From contig NZ_JAQKGU010000001.1 in assembly GCF_028532725.1 (NCBI RefSeq), positions 186,001 to 250,000 of the forward strand: 64,000 nucleotides of DNA, given 5' to 3'. Under the pieces are notes generated by a model. The model was not told where the DNA came from, did no database searches, and saw only the letters and a list, made by a program, of their open reading frames with translations. Made by a program: the position numbers and the translations under genes. Positions 25,999 through 35,447 of the stretch are shown here, piece after piece (the stretch's first letter is position 1; the number at the start of each line of letters is the position of its first letter). Source of the stretch: Desulfovibrio sp. Fe33. GTDB lineage: Bacteria; Desulfobacterota; Desulfovibrionia; Desulfovibrionales; Desulfovibrionaceae.

Positions 25999-27337
25999 AG
26001 AGCAAAAAATTCTGAAAAAAAGAAATGCTGACAACGTTCAGCAGTATACAATTGGTGACCTAATTAAATTGGGTATTATTGAGAAACCAATGGATGGAAA
26101 TCATGGAGGAATTCATCCTAAGGGTGATGATTTCGTTTCTAGTGGCGTACCATTCGTTGCAGCTTCAGACATAAACAATGGAAGCCTCTCCTTTCGAACC
26201 TGCAAATACATAAAACAAAGTCAAGCAAGTCAGTTGCGAAAGGGATTTGCTGAAGAAGGAGATGTTCTATTAACACACAAGGCTACGATTGGGAGAACTG
26301 CAATTGTTCCCAAACATAAATATCCCTTAATCGTGCTAACCCCTCAAGTGACTTACTATCGGGTTAAAGATCAGTCTAAGCTGTCGAACAAATTTCTCAA
26401 GTACTACTTCGATTCGGCGGAGTTCCAGTCTATTCTTGGAAACTGGGCAGGCGGAGGTTCAACTCGTGCTTATTTAAGCATAACGAATCAGCATGGCTTA
26501 CCTGTAACTCTCCCCCCTCTTGAAACCCAGAAAGCCATTGCCCACATCCTCGGCACGCTGGACGACAAGATAGAGCTGAACCGGCGCATGAATGAGACGC
26601 TGGAGGCCATGGCGCAGGCGCTGTTCAAGAGTTGGTTCGTGGACTTCGACCCGGTCAAGGCGAAGATGGAAGGCAGGCAGCCCGAAGGCATGGATGCGGA
26701 AACAGCGGCCCTCTTCCCCGACAAGCTGGTGGAGTCCGAGCTTGGCCTGATTCCTGAGGGATGGCAGGTCGGTAGTCTTAAAAAAGTTGCAACGCTTGAG
26801 ACTACAACGGTTAAGCCCTTCAACGAACCGGGCAGGACCTGGGAGCACTACAGTATCCCCGCATTTGATACTGACAAATTGCCGCTAAATGAGACAGGTG
26901 GCGAGATAAAAAGCAATAAATATGCAGTTCCACCTAATTGTGTTTTAGCATCCAAGCTCAACCCTCAATTCCCAAGAGTTTGGCTTCCTAAAGTGCAAAG
27001 AACAGAGTCGGCAATTTGCTCAACGGAATTTATGCCTTTTGTCCCAAAGGAGTCCTCTGATCGGCCATTTTTATATGAGTTGTTTCGGTCTTCAAGGATG
27101 CAAGAGGTGATAATCAACAAAGCAACCGGCTCAACGGGAAGTAGGCAACGAGTTAAGCCCAAAGAAATTGCAGTTCTTCCTATTGTTGTCCCAACTCGTT
27201 CGGTCTTAGAGGCCTTCAATCTTTTAGCTCTACCTTTGCAAGACAAAGAGGCTTTAGCTATTGAGTCCTCTGGGCATTTAGGCAAAGTCCGCGATACGTT
27301 ACTCCCTAAATTGATGTCCGGTGAACTTGAGGTTTAA
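25988..27337 (+). CDS. hsdS: Type I specificity subunit
   Basis: About 449 residues with the classic two-half plan: target-recognition domain 1 (about 10-180), a central conserved spacer (KAIAHILGTLDDKIELNRRMNETLEAMAQALFKSWFVDF), target domain 2 (about 255-400), and a C-terminal spacer ending LLPKLMSGELEV. The two recognition domains are AT-rich while the central spacer is GC-rich, as expected after domain exchange. The start overlaps the rhuM stop, and an in-frame GTG 3 bases upstream is also possible. Confidence 0.93.
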   Translation: MGSKEQKILKKRNADNVQQYTIGDLIKLGIIEKPMDGNHGGIHPKGDDFVSSGVPFVAASDINNGSLSFRTCKYIKQSQASQLRKGFAEEGDVLLTHKATIGRTAIVPKHKYPLIVLTPQVTYYRVKDQSKLSNKFLKYYFDSAEFQSILGNWAGGGSTRAYLSITNQHGLPVTLPPLETQKAIAHILGTLDDKIELNRRMNETLEAMAQALFKSWFVDFDPVKAKMEGRQPEGMDAETAALFPDKLVESELGLIPEGWQVGSLKKVATLETTTVKPFNEPGRTWEHYSIPAFDTDKLPLNETGGEIKSNKYAVPPNCVLASKLNPQFPRVWLPKVQRTESAICSTEFMPFVPKESSDRPFLYELFRSSRMQEVIINKATGSTGSRQRVKPKEIAVLPIVVPTRSVLEAFNLLALPLQDKEALAIESSGHLGKVRDTLLPKLMSGELEV

Positions 27338-27339
27338 TA

Positions 27340-28386
27340 ATGAGCTGGAAGGATAAATATCACCTTGCACGTAATCTAGACGCTGTACTTTTTACGATAG
27401 CTGAAAAGTGCTCTCTGGAAGGGAATCAGGAAATCGCAGAAGTTATCAGGAAAGCTAGGGTTGATTACACAGAGCCTTATTTCGACGATTTCGCAGGTGG
27501 GCACTTGTATAGTTTCAAGTTCAATATCCCGCAGTCTGTGTATCGTACAATTTACGACAGGCAGGAAGAGGTAGAAAAGTACCTTTCTGAAGCCTTGAGC
27601 AAGTTTTCTCGTAATGATCGAGAATACGTGGAAAATTTGTCTATCCTTGCTTACGAAGAGTACCAGCAACCTGTAGCCTCTAAAAGCAGAACAAAACCGA
27701 TACCAGCCGTTGCAAAAAGCAGAATCTGGAAAGAAGGAAAATACCGCGTCTTTTTGAGCCACAAAGTTCAATACAAAGTTCAAACAGCCAAGCTTAAGGC
27801 CGAGCTGGCAGCGTACGGGATAGATTGCTTTGTGGCCCATGAGGATATCCATCCAACGAAAGAATGGCAGGAAGAAATCGAAAATGCGCTCTTTTCCATG
27901 GATGCGTTCATAGCTTTGATGACGGATAACTTTTCCGACAGTGCGTGGACAGATCAAGAGGTTGGAGTGGCTTATGGACTTCAAGTTCCCATGATCGCGA
28001 TAGATTTGGGAAAGACACCATATGGCTTCATAGGAAAATTCCAGGCTCTTCGTTGCTCATGGGAAGAAGCGCCCAAAAAGATTGTACCGTTACTGATAAA
28101 TGAAGAAAAAGTGTTGGATGCCTATATTGGCGTTGTTGAAAAATGTTCATCATTTAATGAAGGCAACACCCTCGCACAATTACTTCCTCATATTGAACAA
28201 TTATCACTGGCCCAGGCAAACCGGCTGATTGAAGCTTTTAACGCCAACAGTCAAGTCAGCGGGAGTCACGGTTTTCAGGGAGAGCATCCAGATGTATACG
28301 GTCCAGGACTTCAGAAAACTCTAGAGCGTATAACCGGTGATAAATATATCAAAACTTACAGTAAGATAGAAAAAGCCAGTTCTTAA
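27340..28386 (+). CDS. TIR-domain protein inside the type I operon
   Basis: 348 residues. The unrecognised N-terminal domain (about 1-110) is helical. The TIR domain (about 133-260) begins [22 protein letters not shown], passes through [19 protein letters not shown], and has [13 protein letters not shown], where Glu207 fits the catalytic Glu of NAD-cleaving TIR enzymes. A C-terminal helical tail of about 80 residues follows. It starts 2 bp after hsdS and ends 20 bp before hsdR. The gene is AT-rich. I infer an abortive-infection effector that consumes NAD when restriction fails or is blocked. It could instead be a signal-making TIR. Confidence 0.85.
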   Translation: MSWKDKYHLARNLDAVLFTIAEKCSLEGNQEIAEVIRKARVDYTEPYFDDFAGGHLYSFKFNIPQSVYRTIYDRQEEVEKYLSEALSKFSRNDREYVENLSILAYEEYQQPVASKSRTKPIPAVAKSRIWKEGKYRVFLSHKVQYKVQTAKLKAELAAYGIDCFVAHEDIHPTKEWQEEIENALFSMDAFIALMTDNFSDSAWTDQEVGVAYGLQVPMIAIDLGKTPYGFIGKFQALRCSWEEAPKKIVPLLINEEKVLDAYIGVVEKCSSFNEGNTLAQLLPHIEQLSLAQANRLIEAFNANSQVSGSHGFQGEHPDVYGPGLQKTLERITGDKYIKTYSKIEKASS

Positions 28387-28406
28387 GCTCAAAAGGGAAT
28401 AGCGCT

Positions 28407-31400
28407 ATGCCCGATATCAACGAAGACGCTCTCGAAAAGCTCGCCATCAGTTGGTTTGAAGAGGAAGGCTACACCAGCGTTCACGGCCCCGACTTAAACC
28501 CCGAGGTGGACGGGAGCGGAGCGAGAGCTCGGCTGGATGACGTGTTGTTGCTGAAGCCCTTGCGTGCGGCAATAGAGCGGATCAATCCCCAACTCCCGGC
28601 GGGCACGGTCGACGAGGTGCTCCACCTTGTCCAGAAGCTGTCCCACCCGATCACGGTCAAGGCGAACCAGGCATTCCATCGGCTGTTGCGCGAGGGCGTG
28701 GAGGTCAGCTACAAGCGGGACGGGGAGAATATCGAAGACAGGGCGTTCCTCATCGATTTTCACGACGTGGACGCCAACACGTTCTGGATTGTGGATCAGC
28801 TCACGATTCGGGGGAGCAAGGGCAATCGTCGTCCCGACCTGATCGTGTATATCAACGGCCTGCCGCTGGCCGTCATCGAATTAAAATCCATCGTTAAAGA
28901 GAACGTAGGCGTGGACGAGGCCTTTCATCAGCTCCAGACCTACAAGCACGAATTAGTGGACCTTGCCATGTTCAACGAGGCGCTGGTGGCCTCGGACGGT
29001 ATCCAGGCCCGCGTGGGCTCCCTGACCGCCAATCGTGAATGGTTCCTGCCGTGGCGAGCGGTGAAGTCGGAAGAGGACCGCCCGTCCTTCGAGTATGAAC
29101 TCAAGGGCATTGTGAAAGGCTTCTTCGACCGGACGCTGCTCCTGGAATACATCCGCGATTTCGTCCTGTTCGAGGCCGACGACTCCAGCACGATAAAGAA
29201 GATCGCCAGTTATCATCAGTTCCACGGCGTACGCCAGGCCGTGGCCGCAGCCGTGAAAGCGGCCTCCGAACATGCACCGAACGAATTGAAAGGACGCGGC
29301 GGCGTCATCTGGCACACGCAGGGTTCCGGCAAATCCATCTCCATGTGCTGCCTCGCCGGAAAGCTCATCCGCCATCCCGATCTGGCCAATCCGACCCTCG
29401 TTGTCATTACGGACCGAAACGACTTGGACGGACAGCTCTACGAGACGTTCTGCAAGGCAGGAGACCTGCTGGCAGACAGTCCAATACAAGCGGACGACCG
29501 GAGCGAACTCCGCCAAATTCTCAATGAGAAACAGTCCGGTGGCATCGTGTTCACCACCATCCAGAAATTTTCCCTCGACAAGGACGAGACCAAATTCCCG
29601 GTCCTGTCCGACCGACGAAACATCATCGTCATAGCCGACGAATGCCACCGTTCCCAGTACGGGTTCAAGGGCAAGCTGGATGAAAAGCGAAACGCCTTCG
29701 TTGCCGGGTATGCCCAGCACATGCGCGACGCCCTGCCTAACGCCACGTTCACCGGCTTCACCGGCACGCCCATAGCCGAAGAGGACAAGAACACCCAGGC
29801 GGTATTTGGCGAATACGTCAGCATCTACGACATCGAGCAGGCCCAGCTTGATGGCGCGACCGTCCCTATCTTCTACGAAAGCCGTCTGGCCAAGCTGGAT
29901 CTCAATCAGGATGAGTTGCCGCTGATCGACGAAAAAGTAGACGAGGTAACGGAGGATGAAGAGACTTCTCAGGCCGAAAAAACCAAGGGCAAGTGGGCTG
30001 CCCTGGCCAAGCTTGTCGGCGCGGAACCGCGTATCCGGCAGGTAGCAGAAGATCTGGTCGACCACTTTGAAGCCCGCCTGGAGGTCGTGGACGGCAAGGC
30101 CATGATTGTCTGCATGAGCCGTGATATCTGCGTTGAGATGTTCAATGCGCTCGTGAAATTGCGTCCGCAGTGGGCAGGAAACCAATTGGCTGACGGCACC
30201 TATGATCCCTCGGACGGGGCAATCAGGATCATCATGACGGCCAGTGCATCCGATCGGCGAGAGTTACAGAACCACCACTACAGCAAGACCCAGAAGAAGG
30301 CGCTGGAGAAACGGTTCAAGGACCTGGATGACCCGTTGAAGATCGTCATCGTCCGCGATATGTGGCTGACCGGCTTCGACGCGCCGTGCGCACACACCAT
30401 GTACATCGACAAGCCTATGAAGGGGCACAACCTCATGCAGGCCATCGCCCGCGTGAACCGCGTGTTCAAGGGCAAGCAAGGCGGTCTGGTTGTCGACTAC
30501 ATCGGCATTGCCAGCGAGCTGAAAAACGCGCTGCACACCTACACCCGAAGCGGAGGGCGTGGAGGTCAGCCGACTATTGACGTGTACGAGGCCTTCTATG
30601 TGCTGAAAGAGAAGCTCCAGACGGCACGCGACATCTTCCACAAGTTCGATTACTCAGCCTACAAGACCAAGGCTGTCGAGTTGCTACCCCCTGCTGCGGA
30701 CTTTGTCGTCGCCACCGAGGAGCGCAAGAAAGAGTTTTTTGATGTCGTGGTAGCCATGACCCGCGCCCAGTCCCTTTGCGGTACCCTGGACGAAGCTGTG
30801 GCTATACGGGATGAGATCACCTTCTTTCAGGCCGTGAAGATCTTCATTGACAAAACGACAGCCACCAAGGGCAAACAAACACGGCAGGAGAAGGACGCGA
30901 TCCTGAATCAGCTCCTCGCTCGCGCCGTGGTCCCCGAAGGCGTGGACGACATCTTCGCCCTGGCAGGCCTCGACAAGCCGGATATCTCCATTTTGTCCGA
31001 AGAATTCCTCGACGACGTCCGCAATATGGAGCACCGCAACCTGGCCGTCGAATTGCTCGAAAAATTGCTCAGGGGCGAAATCAGCGCCCGTTCACGCCGC
31101 AATACGACGCAGGAGCGCAAGTTCTCCGAGCGGCTCAAGGAATCCCTGCTCAAATACCGCAACCGCGCCATCGAGACCGCCCAAGTCATCGAAGAACTCA
31201 TACAGATGGCTAAGGACTTGAACGAAGCCCTCAAGCGCGGCGACAAGCTCGGCCTCAATCCCCGCGAGCTGGCCTTCTATGACGCCCTGGAAGAAAACGA
31301 ATCCGCCGTAAGGGAGTTAGGCGACGATGTCCTCAAGAAGATAGCCAAGGAGCTGACCGAAAAGCTGCGGAAGAACGTGACCGTTGATTGGCAGCACAAG

Positions 31401-31544
31401 GATTCCGTCCGGGCGAAGATGCGGAACCTAGTTCGCCGGATTCTGAAGAAGTACAAGTATCCGCCGGATGCTCAGAAAGAGGCAGTAGCTGAGGTACTGC
31501 GACAGGCCGAGAGTCTGGCGGATGACTGGAGTGAGGCGGCGTAG
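28407..31544 (+). CDS. hsdR: Type I restriction endonuclease/translocase subunit
   Basis: 1045 residues. The N-terminal PD-(D/E)XK nuclease is [21 protein letters not shown] (about 142-160). Walker A is [14 protein letters not shown] near residue 302, the DECH box is [11 protein letters not shown] near 410, and a helicase motif III-like FTGTPI follows. The C-terminal helical domain docks on HsdM. It pumps and cuts unmodified DNA using ATP. All key motifs are present. AAGGGAA precedes the ATG. Confidence 0.95.
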   Translation: MPDINEDALEKLAISWFEEEGYTSVHGPDLNPEVDGSGARARLDDVLLLKPLRAAIERINPQLPAGTVDEVLHLVQKLSHPITVKANQAFHRLLREGVEVSYKRDGENIEDRAFLIDFHDVDANTFWIVDQLTIRGSKGNRRPDLIVYINGLPLAVIELKSIVKENVGVDEAFHQLQTYKHELVDLAMFNEALVASDGIQARVGSLTANREWFLPWRAVKSEEDRPSFEYELKGIVKGFFDRTLLLEYIRDFVLFEADDSSTIKKIASYHQFHGVRQAVAAAVKAASEHAPNELKGRGGVIWHTQGSGKSISMCCLAGKLIRHPDLANPTLVVITDRNDLDGQLYETFCKAGDLLADSPIQADDRSELRQILNEKQSGGIVFTTIQKFSLDKDETKFPVLSDRRNIIVIADECHRSQYGFKGKLDEKRNAFVAGYAQHMRDALPNATFTGFTGTPIAEEDKNTQAVFGEYVSIYDIEQAQLDGATVPIFYESRLAKLDLNQDELPLIDEKVDEVTEDEETSQAEKTKGKWAALAKLVGAEPRIRQVAEDLVDHFEARLEVVDGKAMIVCMSRDICVEMFNALVKLRPQWAGNQLADGTYDPSDGAIRIIMTASASDRRELQNHHYSKTQKKALEKRFKDLDDPLKIVIVRDMWLTGFDAPCAHTMYIDKPMKGHNLMQAIARVNRVFKGKQGGLVVDYIGIASELKNALHTYTRSGGRGGQPTIDVYEAFYVLKEKLQTARDIFHKFDYSAYKTKAVELLPPAADFVVATEERKKEFFDVVVAMTRAQSLCGTLDEAVAIRDEITFFQAVKIFIDKTTATKGKQTRQEKDAILNQLLARAVVPEGVDDIFALAGLDKPDISILSEEFLDDVRNMEHRNLAVELLEKLLRGEISARSRRNTTQERKFSERLKESLLKYRNRAIETAQVIEELIQMAKDLNEALKRGDKLGLNPRELAFYDALEENESAVRELGDDVLKKIAKELTEKLRKNVTVDWQHKDSVRAKMRNLVRRILKKYKYPPDAQKEAVAEVLRQAESLADDWSEAA

Positions 31545-31718
31545 AGGCTAGGCATGGCTGACATGAAGTGCCCCTGACAGCTCTTATTGATGGAATCTAT
31601 AATCTAGATTTTGAACGTTCACTTATACGTTGTGATTTATTCTGGGATACTAAGGTTTCTTCTCTGTATTTTCCTGAAGTTAAATTCTACCGAAAGAGTT
31701 TGGCTTATGCTGCAATAG

Positions 31719-31774
31719 CATGAAGCCTCCCCCATTTGTGAGCTGCTCAAAGTGAGCAAGGGAGAGGCTTCATG
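31719..31774 (+). promoter_or_regulatory. Hairpin covering the tnpA ribosome site and start codon
   Basis: An 11-bp perfect inverted repeat, CATGAAGCCTC with GAGGCTTCATG, includes the tnpA ATG (31772) and closes a stem holding GGGAGAGG. Transcripts entering from outside would fold and hide the start, as known for IS200. Confidence 0.75.
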
Positions 31775-32203
31775 AAGAGCAATTCAAGCCTATGTCATAC
31801 GAAATTGGACTGTAAGTATTACATTGTCTGGATACCGAAGTACCGACGAAAGGTATTGTTTGGGAAACTGAGAAATTATTTGGGAGATGTGTTCCATAAG
31901 CTGGTAGCACAGCGTGAGAGAAAAATACTGGAAGGGCATTTGTGCGTTGATCACGTACATATGTATATCGCGATTCCTCCCAAATATTCCGTGTCGAAAG
32001 TTGTGGAGTACATAAAAGGCAAGAGTGCGATCCACATAGCGCGAGAAGCAGAGGGTCGGGCAAAAGTGTTTGCCGGGCAGAGCTTTTGGGCACATGGATA
32101 CTATGTCACGACAGTCGGCCGCGATGAGAAAGTGATAAGGGAGTACATCCGCAGGCAGGAGCATGAAACAAAGCGGATGGAGCAATTGAAATTCCGCCTT
32201 TAG
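31772..32203 (+). CDS. tnpA: IS200-like Y1 transposase
   Basis: 143 residues. It starts with KYYIVWIPKYRRKVL, carries the HUH motif as CVDHVHMYIAIPP near residues 58-70, and has the helix with the catalytic Tyr in KVIREYIRRQEHE near residue 128. Full length for the family. A small hairpin (CCGCC/GGCGG) overlaps the stop codon. It is inserted 3' of hsdR and at the C-terminal end of the gene at 32231-32947. Confidence 0.9.
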   Translation: MKSNSSLCHTKLDCKYYIVWIPKYRRKVLFGKLRNYLGDVFHKLVAQRERKILEGHLCVDHVHMYIAIPPKYSVSKVVEYIKGKSAIHIAREAEGRAKVFAGQSFWAHGYYVTTVGRDEKVIREYIRRQEHETKRMEQLKFRL

Positions 32204-32230
32204 GCGGTGCTTAAAGTCGCTTTGAGTTGC

Positions 32231-32947
32231 TCACAAGTTCAAGACCCGGCTTTGCCGGAGGGGCATGACTTTTCTCCGTGAAAACGTCTTCAATTTGATC
32301 CCGAAGCAAAAATTTTTTTCCAGTACGGACTCCAACATCTTCTCGAATTCAAACTCAGGACAGCAAGGACTAGCACGCATGATAACCTCATTCCCATCAG
32401 TGGCTACGCTATATCCTTTTTGAGTAAAGAGCTTGGTAACCTTAGGGTAAGTTGACAGTATATTGACTTCGTTCAAATCTTCAGGAAGTTCGTGTACATC
32501 ATGTAGATACTGATCCAACAACTGCCAATAGTCATCGATGGCCTCGATGTACGAATCCATGGAGACTTCATCAGTCAATAACAAAGCGTCATAAACGTAA
32601 TCCTTCGAGAACTCATGGATGGTAGTAAGAGTGTCGGCAAACTCCTGAGTAAAAAGAATGGAGCATAGCTTGCTTCTGTACTCGGTGCATGCGTCATGCT
32701 TATATTGGTGAATAAAAGAGGAAGAAGCTTGCGATCCTAGCAGTGAAATGGATCGTATCAAATCTTCGAAAGTCTCGGAGTCAATATCTTCCAGTAATGA
32801 TTTGATATGTTTAATAGCCTCAGTGGCACGAGCATATCTTTGAGGCTCCTCTGCCATTGCCTTCCGCCGCAACTAGCTCATATGAAAAAAGTCTTTCGAC
32901 AGAATATCATCATACAAATCGATGGATGAGGTCGAGTTCTCAGACAT
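32231..32947 (-). pseudogene. Hypothetical protein gene with an in-frame TAG and an IS-derived tail
   Basis: ATG at 32947, with GGGAGAA ahead, begins SENSTSSIDLYDDILSKDFF and hits TAG at 32875-32873 after 24 codons. The same frame continues for over 200 codons (RYARATEAIKHIKSLLEDID...). The last about 14 residues are encoded by the right end of the IS200-like element, so the original C-terminus is lost. A shorter product could start at ATG 32857 or TTG 32872. The protein is acidic and helical, and no family is recognised. Confidence 0.5.
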
Positions 32948-33032
32948 AAATGGTTCTCCCCAAAAGGCTTGCGAGGCGTCCTGTCTCCCTAAAAACTAGT
33001 GCTATCCTAGTTCAAAACGGCCAAAAAAGAAA

Positions 33033-33064
33033 AAGGCCTTGCGAAGAATTCTTCGTAAGGCCTT
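33033..33064 (-). terminator. Former tRNA-Phe terminator, now at the element's left end
   Basis: Near-palindrome AAGGCCTT-N16-AAGGCCTT with inner CGAAGAATTCTTCG. On the minus strand it is followed by TTTTTCTTTTTT. It stands just downstream of the orphaned tRNA 3' end, as the original tRNA terminator would. Confidence 0.8.
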
Positions 33065-33069
33065 GATTC

Positions 33070-33123
33070 CTATGGTGCTCGGGGACAGAATTGAACTGCC
33101 GACACGGGGATTTTCAGTCCCCT
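33070..33123. repeat. attL: 54-bp duplicated 3' part of tRNA-Phe
   Basis: Identical over 54 bases to 38549-38602. It covers the tRNA from the anticodon stem to the CCA end plus three bases, but is not followed by the 5' half of the tRNA. With the integrase gene 160 bp away, it is an attachment site. Confidence 0.92.
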
Positions 33124-33250
33124 AATTTATGTTTCACTCGGCTTAACTTTTTATCCCCCAAAATGGACTATAGCCCTTGTCATACGTTGATTTGTCCATT
33201 ATATGAATTTCACGTTCCATCACCTAGCACAACCTTGTCTCACCTCCAAA

Positions 33251-33270
33251 ATGGGGGACAAATGGGGGAC
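33251..33270 (+). promoter_or_regulatory. Candidate integrase arm-type sites, left pair
   Basis: ATGGGGGAC occurs at 33251-33259 and 33262-33270, 11 bp apart. The same 9-mer pair with the same spacing and orientation lies at the other end of the element. The pair sits directly before the integrase start, so binding could also control int. Confidence 0.6.
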
Positions 33271-33284
33271 AAAAGGTGGCAGAC

Positions 33285-34547
33285 ATGAAAGAGAAATGGA
33301 AAAGCACTTCGTTCAAGGGCGTGAGATACCGGCTTCACCCCACCCGCAAGAATGGCGTTCAGCGAGATCGGTATTTCTCCATCAGATTCTACGTTGACGG
33401 CAAGCGCATCGAGGAGGGGTTAGGTTGGGCTTCCGACCCAAAAGAGAAGTGGTCGGCAGAAAAAGCATCCCGTGTCCGTGCTGGACTCCTGGCCGCCGCC
33501 AAAAGGGGGGAAGGCCCCCGCACGATGAATGAACAGCGGGAGAAGGCCGAGGTAAAGCGCCTCGAAGAAAAGAAGGTTGCCGAGGCCGAAGCACGGCGCA
33601 ACGTCACATTCAAGTCTTTCGCCGAGGACCAGTATTTCCCTGTCGCTCTGCCCACCTGGAAGTCGGAAACGGGCCGCAAGCATGAAGAGCATTGCAAGAC
33701 CTGGCTCTACCCGCATATGGGCGACGTATCATTGCGCGAGATCACGATTAGCCACGCCAACAGGGTCAAGTCCGCCATGCTCAAGGCTGGACGCGCACCG
33801 AGGACCATGCAAGCGGTTTTCCGCACTTTCAGCATGATATGGACCTCGGCCCGTGATGCCGGGATCGTGGAGGGCAAATGTCCCACCACCCTCAAGTCCT
33901 TCAAGCTGCCGAAGATCGACAACGAAAAACAACGATATCTATCCCCGGAAGAGGCCGAGCGTTTGCTGGCCTGTGTACGCGCAAAGAATGAACAGGCGGC
34001 GGACATGGCTCTGGTTTCATTAGAAAGCGGCTTCCGTTTCGGGGAGATCGCCGCACTAACTTGGGGGGCGGTTGACCTTGAAGCCCGAACCCTTCTCGCC
34101 ATGAACACCAAAGGCGGGAAAGATCGAGTTGTCCCCATGACCGAGCGGTTGCATGAACTCCTGTCAGGCATGGAACAGAGCGGCGACGGCGAACTTGTGT
34201 TCCCAACCGGCCTTGGCACCAAACACGCGCAAGTCCCCACCGCCTTTGTCCGGGGCGTGGCCGACTCCAAGTTGAATGAAGGCGTGACCGATCCGAAGAT
34301 GAAAGTCAGCTTTCACGTTTTGCGGCATTCCTACGCCAGCCGTCTTGTCAAACAGGGGGCGGGCCTTCTCCATGTCCAACGGCTCTTGGGCCACAGTACG
34401 CCGGTCCTGACCACCAGATATTCCAAGCTGGCGAGCGAAGACCTGACCAACGCGGTCAAGGCCATGGAGCGGGGCGAGAAAGCCGACGCCGCCGAGAAGA
34501 GAGGCCGGGGTAAAGTCGTTAACATCAAACGCGCAGGAGGTGAGTGA
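33285..34547 (+). CDS. int: Tyrosine recombinase (integrase)
   Basis: 420 residues. The N-terminal arm-binding-like domain (about 5-50) has YRLHPTRKNGVQRDRYFSIRFY, then a charged coil and the SAM-like core-binding domain. The catalytic domain has SLESGFRFGEIAALTWG (first Arg), TKGGKDRVVP (Lys), FHVLRHSYAS (His-x-x-Arg), LLGHSTPVLTTRYSKL (His and Tyr nucleophile). All catalytic residues are present. ATG at 33285 with AGGTGG ahead is preferred over GTG 33276. It should catalyse exchange between the tRNA-Phe repeats. Confidence 0.93.
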   Translation: MKEKWKSTSFKGVRYRLHPTRKNGVQRDRYFSIRFYVDGKRIEEGLGWASDPKEKWSAEKASRVRAGLLAAAKRGEGPRTMNEQREKAEVKRLEEKKVAEAEARRNVTFKSFAEDQYFPVALPTWKSETGRKHEEHCKTWLYPHMGDVSLREITISHANRVKSAMLKAGRAPRTMQAVFRTFSMIWTSARDAGIVEGKCPTTLKSFKLPKIDNEKQRYLSPEEAERLLACVRAKNEQAADMALVSLESGFRFGEIAALTWGAVDLEARTLLAMNTKGGKDRVVPMTERLHELLSGMEQSGDGELVFPTGLGTKHAQVPTAFVRGVADSKLNEGVTDPKMKVSFHVLRHSYASRLVKQGAGLLHVQRLLGHSTPVLTTRYSKLASEDLTNAVKAMERGEKADAAEKRGRGKVVNIKRAGGE

Positions 34548-35116
34548 TGGATTCAAAACACGCACGTGCACAACTTTTCCAGCTTCTCTATGACAAAAAC
34601 AAGACCGGCATTGCCAAGTTTCTTAGAAGACACAGCAACTCTTTGCCTCCAGAAAGTTTTACCGACATTGCCCTATTTTTTGAGGGTGGGTTGCGCCGTA
34701 AAGGAGGGCGAAAGGCTGCCGATGGTGTTAACAAATTGGTGCTTGCTCAAGAGTACGGGAAAAACCTAGCTCTAGTCGGGACAGTGTTCCGCAATGACAC
34801 AGAGGCAAAACGTGCCGCCGCAGAAACATTAGGGATGGAACACAAAGAGGCTCGCGCCCTTTCTGGCTATATGAAGGATGATCCAAAATTTCAAAGTTGG
34901 GTAAACCAAGAGAGGCAATTGACCAGCGCATGGCTGGCAACCTTGAAAAAGATTGAATCCAAGGGCCCGGAGATCACCCGTGAAGAAATCGAGAGTTATT
35001 TGGCTGATTATGTACGGAAGGCCGTAGCGATCGACCCGGACGGCTATTGTGTCCCCTCTGTCCAAATGTCCGATGGGGAATGTGTTTCAGTATCTCGCAA
35101 GACTCTCGGCCTCTGA
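34547..35116 (+). CDS. Hypothetical protein of the integrative element
   Basis: 189 residues. ATG overlaps the integrase stop, with AGGAGG 6 bases ahead. The protein is helical and charged (FLRRHSNSLPPESFTDIALFF, then EGGLRRKGGRKAADGVNKLVLAQEYG). I recognise no family. Coupling to int suggests a role in the element's maintenance or control. Confidence 0.65.
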   Translation: MDSKHARAQLFQLLYDKNKTGIAKFLRRHSNSLPPESFTDIALFFEGGLRRKGGRKAADGVNKLVLAQEYGKNLALVGTVFRNDTEAKRAAAETLGMEHKEARALSGYMKDDPKFQSWVNQERQLTSAWLATLKKIESKGPEITREEIESYLADYVRKAVAIDPDGYCVPSVQMSDGECVSVSRKTLGL

Positions 35117-35225
35117 CCTGATTCAATGAATAAATTCATTCGCAATTTATTCATAAATACAATCACAATTTCAGTGTGTTAACAGTCACTCTATAGCCCG
35201 TAATCAAACGGATGAAGGAGTGATT
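35117..35225 (+). promoter_or_regulatory. AT-rich control region before the AlpA-like gene
   Basis: It contains interleaved inverted repeats of GAATAAATTC type (AATGAA-TAAA-TTCATT near 35125-35142 and GAATAAATT/AATTTATTC) and a GTTAAC site. It ends with AAGGAG before the AlpA-like ATG. It probably carries promoter and operator. Which protein binds is unknown. Confidence 0.5.
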
Positions 35226-35447
35226 ATGCATCCCGATCAGATTCAAGAATTGGAGCGGACCCTTCCGCCGATCATTGCCAGAACCGCAGTCCACCAACTC
35301 ACCGGGGGGCTGATTTCCACCGGACGTTTAGCGAACCTGGATAGCCTCGGCCAAGGCCCGAAACGAATCCGGGTTGGTCGCAAGGTCGCCTATTTGCGTT
35401 CCGACTTCACGGCATGGCTTGCCAGCCGCACGTCCGAGGCGGCGTAG
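35226..35447 (+). CDS. AlpA-like DNA-binding regulator/excisionase
   Basis: 73 residues with a MerR-type winged helix: GGLISTGRLANLDSLGQGP, then KRIRVGRKVAYLRSDFTAWLASR, close to AlpA of satellite and phage elements. AlpA-type proteins switch on int or serve as excisionases. AAGGAG precedes ATG 35226. The stop TAG abuts the ATG of the next gene, so the two are coupled. Confidence 0.82.
   Translation: MHPDQIQELERTLPPIIARTAVHQLTGGLISTGRLANLDSLGQGPKRIRVGRKVAYLRSDFTAWLASRTSEAA

Larger units (their letters stand above)
31716..32262 (+). mobile_element. IS200/IS605-type insertion sequence (tnpA only)
   Basis: It contains a single Y1-type transposase gene and no accessory tnpB. The left side has CATGAAGCCTC (31719-31729) inverted at 31764-31774. 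A segment TTTGTGAGCTGCTCAAAG (31735-31752) has an inverted near-copy at 32220-32237 on the right. A CCGGC/GCCGG hairpin (32246-32258) lies near the right end. As this family makes no target duplication, exact ends are uncertain. Confidence 0.75.

Noticed and set aside
33070-33123. A second functional tRNA-Phe gene
   Set aside because: Only the 3' part from the anticodon stem onward is present; the 5' half is missing.
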